A stretch of DNA of 64,000 nt from Xylanibacter brevis ATCC 19188 (GTDB lineage: Bacteria; Bacteroidota; Bacteroidia; Bacteroidales; Bacteroidaceae), in assembly GCF_000621725.1 (NCBI RefSeq), contig NZ_JHXM01000012.1:1-64000 (forward strand), read 5' to 3'. Below are positions 9,477-18,151 of the stretch, in pieces. The first letter of the stretch is position 1; the number at the start of each line of letters is the position of its first letter. A program made the position numbers and the translations under genes. The notes under the pieces were generated by a model, which made no database searches, had not been told where the DNA came from, and saw only the letters and a list, made by a program, of their open reading frames with translations.

Positions 9477-9551
9477 ACAATCCCCATGAAAAATGCGCTC
9501 TTGACATAGGTCACCATTATGCTGTTATTCAGACAATAACGACGTAAATGC

Positions 9552-9582
9552 TTGGCTGTTTGGAGGAAACGTACTAATTTTG
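9552..9582 (+). promoter_or_regulatory. Promoter of the 31-residue small gene
   Basis: TTG at 9552-9554, 20-base spacer, TAATTTTG at 9575-9582. Transcription should begin about 9587-9590 and gives an ~80-nt leader. That leader contains a small GCCGAC...GTCGGC hairpin at about 9631-9647. Confidence 0.7.
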
Positions 9583-9667
9583 CACTCGGTTAGGATTATA
9601 GAGAGAAAAAAGATGTAACGCCGACAAGGGGTCGGCCGAGAATTAAAGAAAAGAAAGGATAACGATT

Positions 9668-9763
9668 ATGAAGAAATTAATAAAGAAGATTGTAGCTACT
9701 GTAGTTAGCAATTGGAACGAGGCTAATGCACTGATGTCGAAAAGCTACACTTACAGTGTTTAA
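9668..9763 (+). CDS. 31-residue small basic protein
   Basis: A short frame (starting MKKLIKKIVATVVSNWNEAN, ending YTYSV) with a strong promoter, a purine-rich ribosome-binding region (AAAGAAAGGATAACG) and a strong terminator just after its stop. These signals on both sides make it a real gene despite the size. The N-terminus is an amphipathic basic helix and the C-terminus is short and aromatic (SYTYSV). There is no signal peptide cleavage site or cysteine. I do not recognise the family. It could be a regulatory or signalling peptide or a membrane-active small protein. No modifying enzyme is next to it. Confidence 0.6.
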   Translation: MKKLIKKIVATVVSNWNEANALMSKSYTYSV

Positions 9764-9841
9764 AGAGAACTAAAGTTTGATTATATAACGAGAAAGCGTG
9801 TTGCTCATACGGGCAACACGCTTTCTTTTATTCATCCTATT
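9762..9841 (+). repeat. 80-bp terminator-containing direct repeat, copy 1
   Basis: Contains an intrinsic terminator (13-bp stem GAAAGCGTGTTGC / GCAACACGCTTTC, 9792-9825, then TTTTATT). The whole 80-bp stretch recurs at 17007-17086 with only two substitutions. Each copy lies just after a small-protein gene. The two copies bracket about 7.2 kb that carry two hydrolase genes, a surface-protein gene and a small gene. Confidence 0.9.
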
Positions 9842-9910
9842 AATAGGATATGACGTACCCGTCATGTTGACGAGGTATGATTTGTGACACAGTCTGTCGA
9901 CCAGATAACA

Positions 9911-9948
9911 AAAAAGAATGGCAAACCGTTTCGTTTGCCATTCTTTTT
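9911..9948. terminator. Strong symmetrical terminator hairpin
   Basis: A 16-bp perfect stem (AAAAAGAATGGCAAAC with GTTTGCCATTCTTTTT) and a 6-nt loop, A-rich before and T-rich after, so it can act in both directions. It insulates the hydrolase genes from the left side. Confidence 0.8.
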
Positions 9949-10036
9949 TTCTACATCTTTTCGCCTTACTCCCCACCTCCATCTGTGTACCCTTGTACCA
10001 ATTTTATCAAATTTAACTTTTTTTGTTTTATTTGTT

Positions 10037-10066
10037 TTGAATTAAACGCAGAATATACTATCTTTG
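10037..10066 (+). promoter_or_regulatory. Promoter of the hydrolase/surface-protein unit
   Basis: TTG at 10037-10039, 19-base spacer, TATCTTTG at 10059-10066. It implies a ~110-nt leader before the ATG at 10183. Confidence 0.7.
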
Positions 10067-10182
10067 CATCAAGAATACAAACTTTCACAACATGGCACTA
10101 GCGAGAAAATGCATATAGTGCAATAGCTCGAAGCCAAATCGCGCCTTTGTCATACTAATAATTAATATTACCAGAATTCAAA

Positions 10183-11544
10183 ATGACTACACCTAAAACA
10201 TTAAACAGGTTGTCTTTACTGACAACGATTATGGCTGCTATTCTTATTTGCTGTCACATATTCACATCATGTTCGAACAATGATGATCCTGCCCCCATTT
10301 CAGGCCGTGCATACAATCTCGACCAGAAGATAACGAACCGTCGGGAGTGTCACGCGCTGAAAATGATTGCGAATGATGCGCTGAACTTAAAGTTCCGTCA
10401 AATCGTGTTCGAATATACTAGCGTCGGTCCCGACTTGAAGACGCCGGTACGGCTTACTGGCGTCATCTCAATGTCCCCTGACGTATATAATAAGGTGGCT
10501 TCACCTCGCGGACTGATGCTCTACAATGAGTTTACATGTGCCAAGCATGGTGAGCGTACTTCTCAGAACGAGATTGACGACATCGGTCTATACATGAACA
10601 AATACCAGAATCTCATTATGGTTTCTGCCGACCTCTATGGTTGGACACTCACGGAGGACAAGCCACAGGCCTACTGCTGTCCGGAGATTACAAGCGTTGA
10701 GACCATCGATGCTTGGGATGCCGCCATGCAGATTCTGAAAGACGAGGGCTATGCCATCAGCGGTCTGCCCACCTTCAATGTGGGCTATAGCAGTGGCGGT
10801 TTCTCGGCACTCGCCGTTCAGCGCTACTGCGACGAGAAACGTCCTGACATCCATTGGGACCTGACCTCGGGAGGTGCTGCTCCCTTCGACTTGCACAGCG
10901 TTTATATCAGTAACATTACCAACCCCACCTCTGGTTATGCTTGTTCTTTCCCACTCGTGGTGGTGGCTTACAAGGAGACTTACCACATGGACTTTGACTA
11001 CAAGGACGTGTTTGTAGAGCCTCTTGCCAGCAACATCCAGAAGTGGATACTCTCCAAGGATTACGGCACATGGGACATCAACAAGCTCATTGCAGGTGGT
11101 GATGAAGCAAAAGCCAAGGACTGCCCTGTCAACCTTATTCTGACGCCCGATGCACTCAATCCTCAGTCTGTCGTTGGCAAGAAACTGGCCCAGAAGCTCC
11201 GCGAGAACTCCCTTTGCGGCGAAGGACAGACCTGGCATCCCAACACCAAGACCAAATATTACATTATGCACTCTGCCGGCGACAAGTACATGGACTGGCA
11301 TGTGGGCGAGGAAATGGCCAACTACCTGAAGGGCCACGGCTGCAACGTCGTAACCGAGTTTGGAGACTGGGGCAACCACGTGGACTACGGACTCTTCCAG
11401 CACATCGGCAAGACCATTCTCTTAATGGAAGATTTTATGCCCGACAAAGATGCTACCAGGGAGCAGACAATAAAGGATGCTATTGACAAGGCTGAAGAAT
11501 ATATCAGAGACCAGGTCTCTGATATGACGGGAATATCCTTGTAA
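10183..11544 (+). CDS. Alpha/beta-hydrolase lipoprotein
   Basis: 453 residues with a long hydrophobic signal ending in lipobox FTSC (Cys30). The nucleophile elbow GYSSGG at 201-206 (Ser203) and a late histidine in 'WGNHVDYG' near 402-408 fit the alpha/beta-hydrolase triad. The acidic residue is probably in 'HSAGDKYMDW' around 365-374. It resembles the large secreted lipase/esterase-type proteins of Bacteroidales; the substrate is unknown. It starts the three-gene unit hydrolase, hydrolase, BspA-like protein, inside the segment framed by the 80-bp terminator repeats. Confidence 0.78.
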   Translation: MTTPKTLNRLSLLTTIMAAILICCHIFTSCSNNDDPAPISGRAYNLDQKITNRRECHALKMIANDALNLKFRQIVFEYTSVGPDLKTPVRLTGVISMSPDVYNKVASPRGLMLYNEFTCAKHGERTSQNEIDDIGLYMNKYQNLIMVSADLYGWTLTEDKPQAYCCPEITSVETIDAWDAAMQILKDEGYAISGLPTFNVGYSSGGFSALAVQRYCDEKRPDIHWDLTSGGAAPFDLHSVYISNITNPTSGYACSFPLVVVAYKETYHMDFDYKDVFVEPLASNIQKWILSKDYGTWDINKLIAGGDEAKAKDCPVNLILTPDALNPQSVVGKKLAQKLRENSLCGEGQTWHPNTKTKYYIMHSAGDKYMDWHVGEEMANYLKGHGCNVVTEFGDWGNHVDYGLFQHIGKTILLMEDFMPDKDATREQTIKDAIDKAEEYIRDQVSDMTGISL

Positions 11545-11574
11545 ACAAATACAGAGGACTAAAATAAAACCATT

Positions 11575-13404
11575 ATGACTATGAATATTAGAAAATTCCT
11601 ATTATTAGCCCTTATGCTGCCTGCAGCAGGAACATGGGCACAAGGAAACCTCGGCTCGTTGACGAAAGAGGTTGACGTGAAAGATGTCATAGTGACTAAG
11701 GTGGAGTACGCCATCTTCAGCAGTCACGATAGCATCTGTGTAAATCCGAAAACAGGACAACAAGACACTATTACCGTTGATGAGGGCATGGAGATTGTCA
11801 CTCCCGAGGTGTTCCAGGCTAAGCGCGAAGCCAAAACCGCAGCCATCAAGAAATTAGTGCAGCGGGCGCAAACCCGTCGTGCTTCAGCCCCTTCCGTCAA
11901 TGCAGATTCTGACTGGCATTACGAAGGCCAGCAGGAGCGCTCGATGGCACAACTCTATTACTACACCTACCCCTCGGTAGATGCCGACGGCAATCCCGTA
12001 CGTCTCTCGGCAATGATGGGTATACCGGTAAACACTGTGTGTGAAGATATTGCTGATGTATTAACCACACTTACAACATTTTTCCCCTGGGGTAACAAGA
12101 TAGCACCCGACTCGAAAGCCCGCCCCAGCAATGTGGTCATTGGCTGTCACGTCACGATTACCAGCAACTGGGAATGCCCCACATCCTACGAGCGTTACGG
12201 TAATTCGAGTTTACTTGGCTTTGATAATTTCTCGACCGATGCGGGCATGATGCTGTTCTACACCCGCTACGACGTGCTGCGCCAGCCCTGTTGCCTTGTG
12301 ATACTACCCGACTACGAGGGCTATGGCAACACTGTAGACCGTCCACACCCCTACCTCTATCAGGAACTGACCGCACGCCAGTGCGTAGATGCTACCCGCT
12401 ACGGGTTGGCGCTCTACAATTCAAAGGTTACCTCCGGAGACGCCCTGAAGTTGGAGGATGACTGGAAGACCGTCTGCGTGGGTTTCTCGCAGGGAGGCTC
12501 CGTGTCGCTGGCTACCCACAAATATATCGAGACCAACGGACTGACTGACGAGCTCCACTTTGCAGGCTCCGTCTGCGGCGACGGTCCCTACAGCCCCGTC
12601 GACCATCTGCTCTACTATATGACTGACGATGGTACAACCTACGATGGCGACAACAAGACTTCCCACAAGGCAGGGCGTGTGTCGATGCCTATCGTGATGC
12701 CGCTCATACTGAAAGGCATGCTCGACAGCAATCCCTATATGCGCCAATACAGCATCAAGCAGTTCCTGCAGCAGAATTTCCTCGACACGGGTGTCATCGA
12801 CTTCATTGAGGCAAAGAAGAACCCGTCCAAAAAAGACCAGTATAGCACGGTCGATGTGAATAAAGAGTTCCGTAAAATAATAAAGACGAAAACACATAAT
12901 GGCATCACCATCCACAACGTCGATAGTTTGTTCCCATACGACGATGGTGAGAACGTACATGGCTCACTGAAGTATATGCTGACACCCGCATGTTATGGTG
13001 ACTTTGTGCATCTCACGAAAAATGAGGGGATGGATAACACATTCATGAAAGACTTGGTGAAGGCACTGGAGAGCAACAACCTTACCAAAGGTTGGACACC
13101 TCAGAAGCGCATCGGCTTCTACCACACTACCTACGACACCGTTGTGCCATACGTCAACCTGCTCACCTTTATAAAGAACCAAGACGGACTGACCTACTAT
13201 TTCGACGACAAAACAAGAACGCGCTCGCTGACGGCTAGGGTGTCTCCTACACACGTTGGCTCGAAGGAACAGGCGGATGTCATGATTATGGACACCGACA
13301 GTAAGGAAGACCACGTAAAAGCTGGTAAGGATTTCTTTCTGCTTAGCGGTATTACATCGCCAGACTATGAGATGATGAAATGGGTTCTTGAGGGCAAGAA
13401 ATAA
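11575..13404 (+). CDS. Secreted alpha/beta-hydrolase
   Basis: 609 residues with a signal peptide ending near TWAQG. The nucleophile elbow is GFSQGG at 303-308 (Ser305), preceded by a typical 'DYEGYG' loop, and late conserved elements include 'GFYHTTYDTVVPY'. A Lys/Arg-rich region around residues 85-105 precedes the catalytic domain. It is related in fold to the preceding gene but not a simple duplicate: it is 150 residues longer and not lipidated. It is probably an exported esterase or peptidase-like hydrolase. The gap to the upstream gene is 30 bases, and the surface-protein gene follows after 21 bases, so the three are likely one operon. Confidence 0.72.
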   Translation: MTMNIRKFLLLALMLPAAGTWAQGNLGSLTKEVDVKDVIVTKVEYAIFSSHDSICVNPKTGQQDTITVDEGMEIVTPEVFQAKREAKTAAIKKLVQRAQTRRASAPSVNADSDWHYEGQQERSMAQLYYYTYPSVDADGNPVRLSAMMGIPVNTVCEDIADVLTTLTTFFPWGNKIAPDSKARPSNVVIGCHVTITSNWECPTSYERYGNSSLLGFDNFSTDAGMMLFYTRYDVLRQPCCLVILPDYEGYGNTVDRPHPYLYQELTARQCVDATRYGLALYNSKVTSGDALKLEDDWKTVCVGFSQGGSVSLATHKYIETNGLTDELHFAGSVCGDGPYSPVDHLLYYMTDDGTTYDGDNKTSHKAGRVSMPIVMPLILKGMLDSNPYMRQYSIKQFLQQNFLDTGVIDFIEAKKNPSKKDQYSTVDVNKEFRKIIKTKTHNGITIHNVDSLFPYDDGENVHGSLKYMLTPACYGDFVHLTKNEGMDNTFMKDLVKALESNNLTKGWTPQKRIGFYHTTYDTVVPYVNLLTFIKNQDGLTYYFDDKTRTRSLTARVSPTHVGSKEQADVMIMDTDSKEDHVKAGKDFFLLSGITSPDYEMMKWVLEGKK

Positions 13405-13425
13405 AACAGAAAGGAGAATAAAGCG

Positions 13426-16400
13426 ATGAAGAAAACTATATATATTTTGATAGCCCTGCTGCTGCCACTTGCAGCGAGAGCCGACTACACTCTCAGCACG
13501 ATCAACGTGACTGTGGGCGGCAATACGCAGGCTGCCGTAACGCGACTGGATGCCACCAATAAGATTGCACTGCTGGGTAATGGCTATAACGCCTGTATAC
13601 CTTACTGGAGCGAGGGGGCACTCACCATTCCGGGAACCGTCAGCGTGGGAGACGATACCTACACCGTAGAAGTGGGGCCTGTAGCCTTCCGGCTGTGTAG
13701 TAATCTGACAAGCATCACCATTGGAGAAGGCGTTACGAAAATCGACGACTATGCCTTTGTGGGCTGCTCGTCGGTAGCGAAGATTACACTACCGAAGACG
13801 CTGACCACCATCGAGCGTGGAGCCTTTGTCAACATGAAATCACTAAAGATCATGGTTTGCAATGCTACCTCAGCACCGGCATGGAGTTGGAACGACATCT
13901 TCAGCGACAAGGGTACGAAGGAGAGCATGACAAACATGGCGGCTGAGCGCATCATGTACGTTCCAGAAGGACATGAAAGCAGTTACCTTTCTACCAAATT
14001 CGATGGAACATCCTACGGCAAGGAAACCGTAGGATGGCAGGAGGCCTTCACACGTATCTACGAGATGAACGACGAGCCACAGGAGATTACATCGCTACAA
14101 GACTTGGAGGCCTTCCGCAATGCAGTGAACAGTGGCAACAAGTATAAAGGCAGCAACAACAAGATGGTGACACTGACGACAGACCTCGACCTGTCAGGCA
14201 TTGAAAACTGGACGCCTATCGGCACTTCGGAATATCCTTTTGACGGCGTCTTCAATGGTGGTGGCCATGTCATCAAAAACTTAAATGTTAGTGGAAGCTC
14301 AAACTACAACGGTCTGTTCGGGTATGCCAACAAAGCCACCATCTACAACATGCATCTGCTGAATCCCACGGTGTCCGGTCCTGACTATGTTGGCACTGTG
14401 GTTGGGTATGTTGAAGGAGATAGCCATATCACGGACATACTGGTCACCAGTAATTGCGACGGTAACGATGGCTATACGGCCAAGGCAACGGATGGTAGTG
14501 TTGGCGGTATCGTAGGTCGTGCTAAGAATGCCACCATTGAGCGCTGTCTGTTCGATGGATGGGTAAAGGGAACTGGTTGGACAGGCGGTATTATCGGTAA
14601 TGTAAACACTAACGTGACCATCATCGACTGCTCAGCTTCCGACTTTGTACAGAATACGAAAAATATATCTGCTCAAGCGATACCTTTCACTGGCGGCATT
14701 GTTGGTGGCGCCGGTTATGTCACCATTGAGCGCTGTTTTGCGAGAAACACTGTTAGCTATACAGGAAGCCCATCAACATTTCCTGGCATCATCGTGGGAG
14801 GCACAAACGATGTGACGGCAAGCACTATCAAGAACTGTGCATATTTGAATGTAGGATTTAATTTGATAGGACAGCCTCAAGCAGGTAGTAATAATACTTT
14901 AACTGATAACCAGGGTTATGAAAACCGATCAAACATGAACCAGGACAAGACCAAGAGCGTTTTGGGCGAGGACAACTGGTACTATTTCACCGACAACTAC
15001 ATCGACTACCCCATACCTGCTACGTTGAAGGACATGTATCTTGCCAATTGCGTAGATAAGGTTGACGGCGATTTCGTTTATCGTCCGGCAAAAGCCGCTG
15101 ATTCTGAATACGAGGTGGTGGCCTATACCGGTAGTGCCACATCAGTCACTGTCCCCGCTACCTACGACGGTAAGAACGTCACAGCCATCCTTCCTGAAGT
15201 GTTCAAGGACAACACCACGATGACATCGGTCACCATCGGTGATAATGTGACAACCATCGGAGCGAGCGCCTTCGAGAACTGCGACGCACTGACTACGGTC
15301 AACTTCGGCTCTGGCGTGACAACCATCAACGCCAAGGCTTTCTACGACTGCGATGCGCTGACCAGCGTTGACCTGCCCGATGCCGTGACCGATGTGGACA
15401 GGGATGCCTTTGTCAGTTGTGACGCTCTCACCACCTTCAATATCGGCAAAGGCTTCAAGGACCATACAGGCAACTTCCTTGCCTATTGTCCTCAGCTGAC
15501 CACGCTGACCGCATCGAGAGGAAACGACAACGGCTACCTGTGTGTTGATAATGTGCTGATACATAACTCAGGCGACTATCGCAGTTATGTCATTGCGTGT
15601 GCGCCTGGCAAGACGGGTGACTATGTGATACCTGTCTCCAGCCTGACTAATTATACGGTAAATGTGTTTGGCAGTTGTTTCGCTTCCTGCACAGGGCTGA
15701 CAAGTGTCACCTTCCCTGCAGGAAAGAGGTTCTCTTTAGGCAAGGGTGTATTCGACGGGGCATATAACCTGCGCTATGTCAACCTGTCGGCCATCACAGG
15801 GACTATTGAAGATGTAAAGTACACTGTCAACCGTAGCGATGCAGACTCACCGTTCTACGGTATGAGCGAATACACCATGATTTATCTGCCAAGCGGTCAT
15901 AGTGCCGCTAATGACGAGGTCAATGCGGTAATAGGCGGTACGGCTACGGCAGGAATAAAGCTGAACGACGGCTGGGACTTCAATCCGCCATTTTCCATCA
16001 CCGCAGGGGGCGCCACGCTGAATCGTGCACTTACAGCAAAGAGCGTTACCTACGCCAAACTTGTCACTGACTCGAATGGCGATCCTATAGTCATTGGTAC
16101 AGTGCCAGTATATGATGCTAGTGGAAATCCAGTATATGAGGAAGACCGTATAACTCCAAAGACACGGAATATCTACCAGACGGAATCCGAGGAGCGTCTT
16201 GATCCCCGTGGCTACACCTGCTACCTGCCTTACGCCCTGACACTCAGCAATGAGAACGCAAAGGTCTATAAGCCTTACACTTCAAGCGTAGAGGGAGGTG
16301 TGACCACCATCACCTTCGAGCAGGTGGAGAATAACGCGATGGAGGCATATAAACCCTATTATATCGTGGTAAGCGGAAGTAGCGGTGTTGACCTGAGCAC

Positions 16401-16803
16401 AGATAAGAATATTACGATCGTCAGCGACACCAACGGCTCATGGACGGTGGGAGGCTATGAACTGAAGGGCACTACGACAACCATCCCCAACAGCTCGCTC
16501 TACAATGCTGACAAACCTGCCTACCTGCTGCAAAGCGACGGCAAGTGGCACAAGGTGCCTCAGAACCAGTCGAAGGCTTACATTGGTCCCTTCCGTGCTT
16601 ACTTCCAAGCTACTACAAATAGTGGCGCCCGCGCTATTAACATGGTCATAGACGACGGTGAGGCGACTACTATCGACGCTGTCATCCGCACCATCGATGC
16701 CGACGGCACAGAGCACTACTACGACATGAACGGCAGACTACTCAGTGGGAAACCCCAGAAGGGCATGTATATCCAAAACGGTAAAAAGTACATTAACAAA
16801 TAG
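13426..16803 (+). CDS. BspA-like leucine-rich-repeat and GLUG surface protein
   Basis: 1125 residues with a signal peptide ending ARAD. BspA-type LRR units (pattern 'F..C..LTSITIGEGVT.I...AF') occur at about 85-140 and again from about 590 to 700. Between them, at about 270-480, are GLUG-like units (GLFGYANKATIYN, GGIVGRAKNATIERC). The C-terminus ends in a short module finishing with NGKKYINK, the tail typical of Prevotella exported proteins. Such proteins are usually cell-surface adhesins or glycan/protein binders. The two upstream hydrolases suggest a joint role at the cell surface. The ribosome site AGGAGG of the next small gene directly follows its stop. Confidence 0.88.
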   Translation: MKKTIYILIALLLPLAARADYTLSTINVTVGGNTQAAVTRLDATNKIALLGNGYNACIPYWSEGALTIPGTVSVGDDTYTVEVGPVAFRLCSNLTSITIGEGVTKIDDYAFVGCSSVAKITLPKTLTTIERGAFVNMKSLKIMVCNATSAPAWSWNDIFSDKGTKESMTNMAAERIMYVPEGHESSYLSTKFDGTSYGKETVGWQEAFTRIYEMNDEPQEITSLQDLEAFRNAVNSGNKYKGSNNKMVTLTTDLDLSGIENWTPIGTSEYPFDGVFNGGGHVIKNLNVSGSSNYNGLFGYANKATIYNMHLLNPTVSGPDYVGTVVGYVEGDSHITDILVTSNCDGNDGYTAKATDGSVGGIVGRAKNATIERCLFDGWVKGTGWTGGIIGNVNTNVTIIDCSASDFVQNTKNISAQAIPFTGGIVGGAGYVTIERCFARNTVSYTGSPSTFPGIIVGGTNDVTASTIKNCAYLNVGFNLIGQPQAGSNNTLTDNQGYENRSNMNQDKTKSVLGEDNWYYFTDNYIDYPIPATLKDMYLANCVDKVDGDFVYRPAKAADSEYEVVAYTGSATSVTVPATYDGKNVTAILPEVFKDNTTMTSVTIGDNVTTIGASAFENCDALTTVNFGSGVTTINAKAFYDCDALTSVDLPDAVTDVDRDAFVSCDALTTFNIGKGFKDHTGNFLAYCPQLTTLTASRGNDNGYLCVDNVLIHNSGDYRSYVIACAPGKTGDYVIPVSSLTNYTVNVFGSCFASCTGLTSVTFPAGKRFSLGKGVFDGAYNLRYVNLSAITGTIEDVKYTVNRSDADSPFYGMSEYTMIYLPSGHSAANDEVNAVIGGTATAGIKLNDGWDFNPPFSITAGGATLNRALTAKSVTYAKLVTDSNGDPIVIGTVPVYDASGNPVYEEDRITPKTRNIYQTESEERLDPRGYTCYLPYALTLSNENAKVYKPYTSSVEGGVTTITFEQVENNAMEAYKPYYIVVSGSSGVDLSTDKNITIVSDTNGSWTVGGYELKGTTTTIPNSSLYNADKPAYLLQSDGKWHKVPQNQSKAYIGPFRAYFQATTNSGARAINMVIDDGEATTIDAVIRTIDADGTEHYYDMNGRLLSGKPQKGMYIQNGKKYINK

Positions 16804-16815
16804 GAGGACACTGCA

Positions 16816-16959
16816 ATGAAGAAATCATACGAAAAGCCCGCCATTTGCGTGGTACAAATACGTTATCAGAACCATTTGCTTGTTGACAGCCAGACTCAAA
16901 GAAAAAGTCAGTTTGTTGACGATGACTACGAAGATTGGGATTTTGACGGCGCTCAATAA
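16816..16959 (+). CDS. 47-residue small protein after the surface protein
   Basis: Starts at an ATG 9 bases after a perfect AGGAGG (16802-16807). The protein begins MKKSYEKPAICVVQI and ends in an acidic, aromatic tail (DDDYEDWDFDGAQ). In Prevotella, short 'MKKxYxxPxIxVVxI' proteins with acidic ends are frequent behind surface-protein genes; that is my recollection of the group, and the role is unknown. The strong ribosome site and the terminator at 17037-17070 support it as a gene. Confidence 0.65.
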   Translation: MKKSYEKPAICVVQIRYQNHLLVDSQTQRKSQFVDDDYEDWDFDGAQ

Positions 16960-17006
16960 AATTCCCATCACACTTCGAAATATAAGCGTGCTGTGTCGCT
17001 ATTATA

Positions 17007-17086
17007 AAAGAGAACTAAAGTTTTATTATATAACGTGAAAGCGTGTTGCTCATACGGGCAACACGCTTTCTTTTATTCATCCTATT
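17007..17086 (+). repeat. 80-bp terminator-containing direct repeat, copy 2
   Basis: Identical to 9762-9841 except two substitutions. The hairpin is at 17037-17070, followed by TTTTATT. It terminates the hydrolase/surface-protein unit and abuts the convergent cobaltochelatase gene. Confidence 0.9.
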
Positions 17087-17092
17087 GTAAGT

Positions 17093-18151
17093 TTACTCTG
17101 CAAACATCTCTACGGCTTCCTTGGTGTGCTTCTTCCAGATAGCACGGATGTTGGCATAGTCGCCAAGACCTTTCAGGATACAAGTGTTAGCCGTATTAGC
17201 ATCGTTGCCGTCGTACTTGCAGTTGTAGCCTTTTTCTGCAAAGAACTCACGCCAGCTGTCGCCCTCGTTCTCGATACCAGACATATCGTTGTGAGCGTGG
17301 TCACCGGCAATACACATCAAAGCGTGGAGCGTGATGGTGGTACCAGGAGTCACTCGGTCCTTCATGCGCTCATAGAGGTCGTCGAGCAGATTGTCTTCCA
17401 TATCGACAGTAGCCACGTAATAGTTTGGATTGATGGCCTGCAGAGCGGTCTCCAACTGCTCATAGCGCACGTTACCATTGCCATAGTTATAGCCCTCAGG
17501 GTTACCATGGCCCAGGAATGCCATCACCTGACCGTCCTTCACATACTGGCTGAAGTTGCTGTTCAGAGCCTGAGCCACTGCGTCAACATCTTCCTGCTCT
17601 GCCATCAGAGGGCCACCGATAAACACCTTGACGCCCTCTTCCAGATACTGATCATCGAGGTCGCCATAGACATTGTTCTTGAAGTCCTTGATATAGTTAT
17701 CGCGCAAGCGCAGGAACTCCTCACCTGGGATCACGTGGAGCGACTGTACGCGCACCTCTTCGTACTTCTGACGGCCGATAGCCTCCAACCAGAAGTTGGG
17801 TGCATAGAAGTCCTGACTCTCGTAGTGCTCGCCCTCACGGCTCTTATTAATACAGATAGCCGATGTGAAAGAGAAATAAACGTCGTAGTCTTTGAAGGCC
17901 TGATCATTCTCATAGTCACTGACAATTCCCTTGAAAGTCTGGTGGGCATTCTCCCAAGTAGAACCGAAAGCCACGAGAAGCAGCGCCTTCTTATTGTTGC
18001 TCTTTGCCTTTTTGGCCTTCACCTGCGACTCCACGCTTGACAGATACTTCGTAAAGTTGTTCTGCTGGTTGTCTTCATCATCGCAAGCTACGAAGCCCGC
18101 ACTCATTGTCATGGCCAGAAAAGCCATCAGTAAGAACTTAATCTTCTTCAT
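17093..18151 (-). CDS. cbiK: CbiK-type sirohydrochlorin cobaltochelatase, lipoprotein form
   Basis: 352 residues: lipobox FVAC (Cys23), then a chelatase body. Marks are 'ALLLVAFGSTWENA' at 56-69, His139 in QSLHVIPGEEF, His215 in FLGHGNPEG and the block 'LHALMCIAGDHAHNDM' at 275-290. These match the CbiK family, which inserts cobalt into sirohydrochlorin in the anaerobic pathway. The lipoprotein signal is odd for a biosynthetic enzyme, though periplasmic CbiK forms are known. The alternative is a metal or tetrapyrrole handling role in uptake, and the position favours that possibility: it overlaps the TonB receptor by 14 bases and shares its cobalamin riboswitch. Confidence 0.82.
   Translation of the reverse strand: MKKIKFLLMAFLAMTMSAGFVACDDEDNQQNNFTKYLSSVESQVKAKKAKSNNKKALLLVAFGSTWENAHQTFKGIVSDYENDQAFKDYDVYFSFTSAICINKSREGEHYESQDFYAPNFWLEAIGRQKYEEVRVQSLHVIPGEEFLRLRDNYIKDFKNNVYGDLDDQYLEEGVKVFIGGPLMAEQEDVDAVAQALNSNFSQYVKDGQVMAFLGHGNPEGYNYGNGNVRYEQLETALQAINPNYYVATVDMEDNLLDDLYERMKDRVTPGTTITLHALMCIAGDHAHNDMSGIENEGDSWREFFAEKGYNCKYDGNDANTANTCILKGLGDYANIRAIWKKHTKEAVEMFAE

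Noticed and set aside
9762..17086. Insertion sequence or transposon framed by the 80-bp repeats
   Set aside because: No transposase or integrase, no inverted ends; the repeats are functional-looking terminators. Recombination is a simpler explanation.
17126..18040. 304-codon frame on the plus strand
   Set aside because: Antisense shadow of the cobaltochelatase gene.
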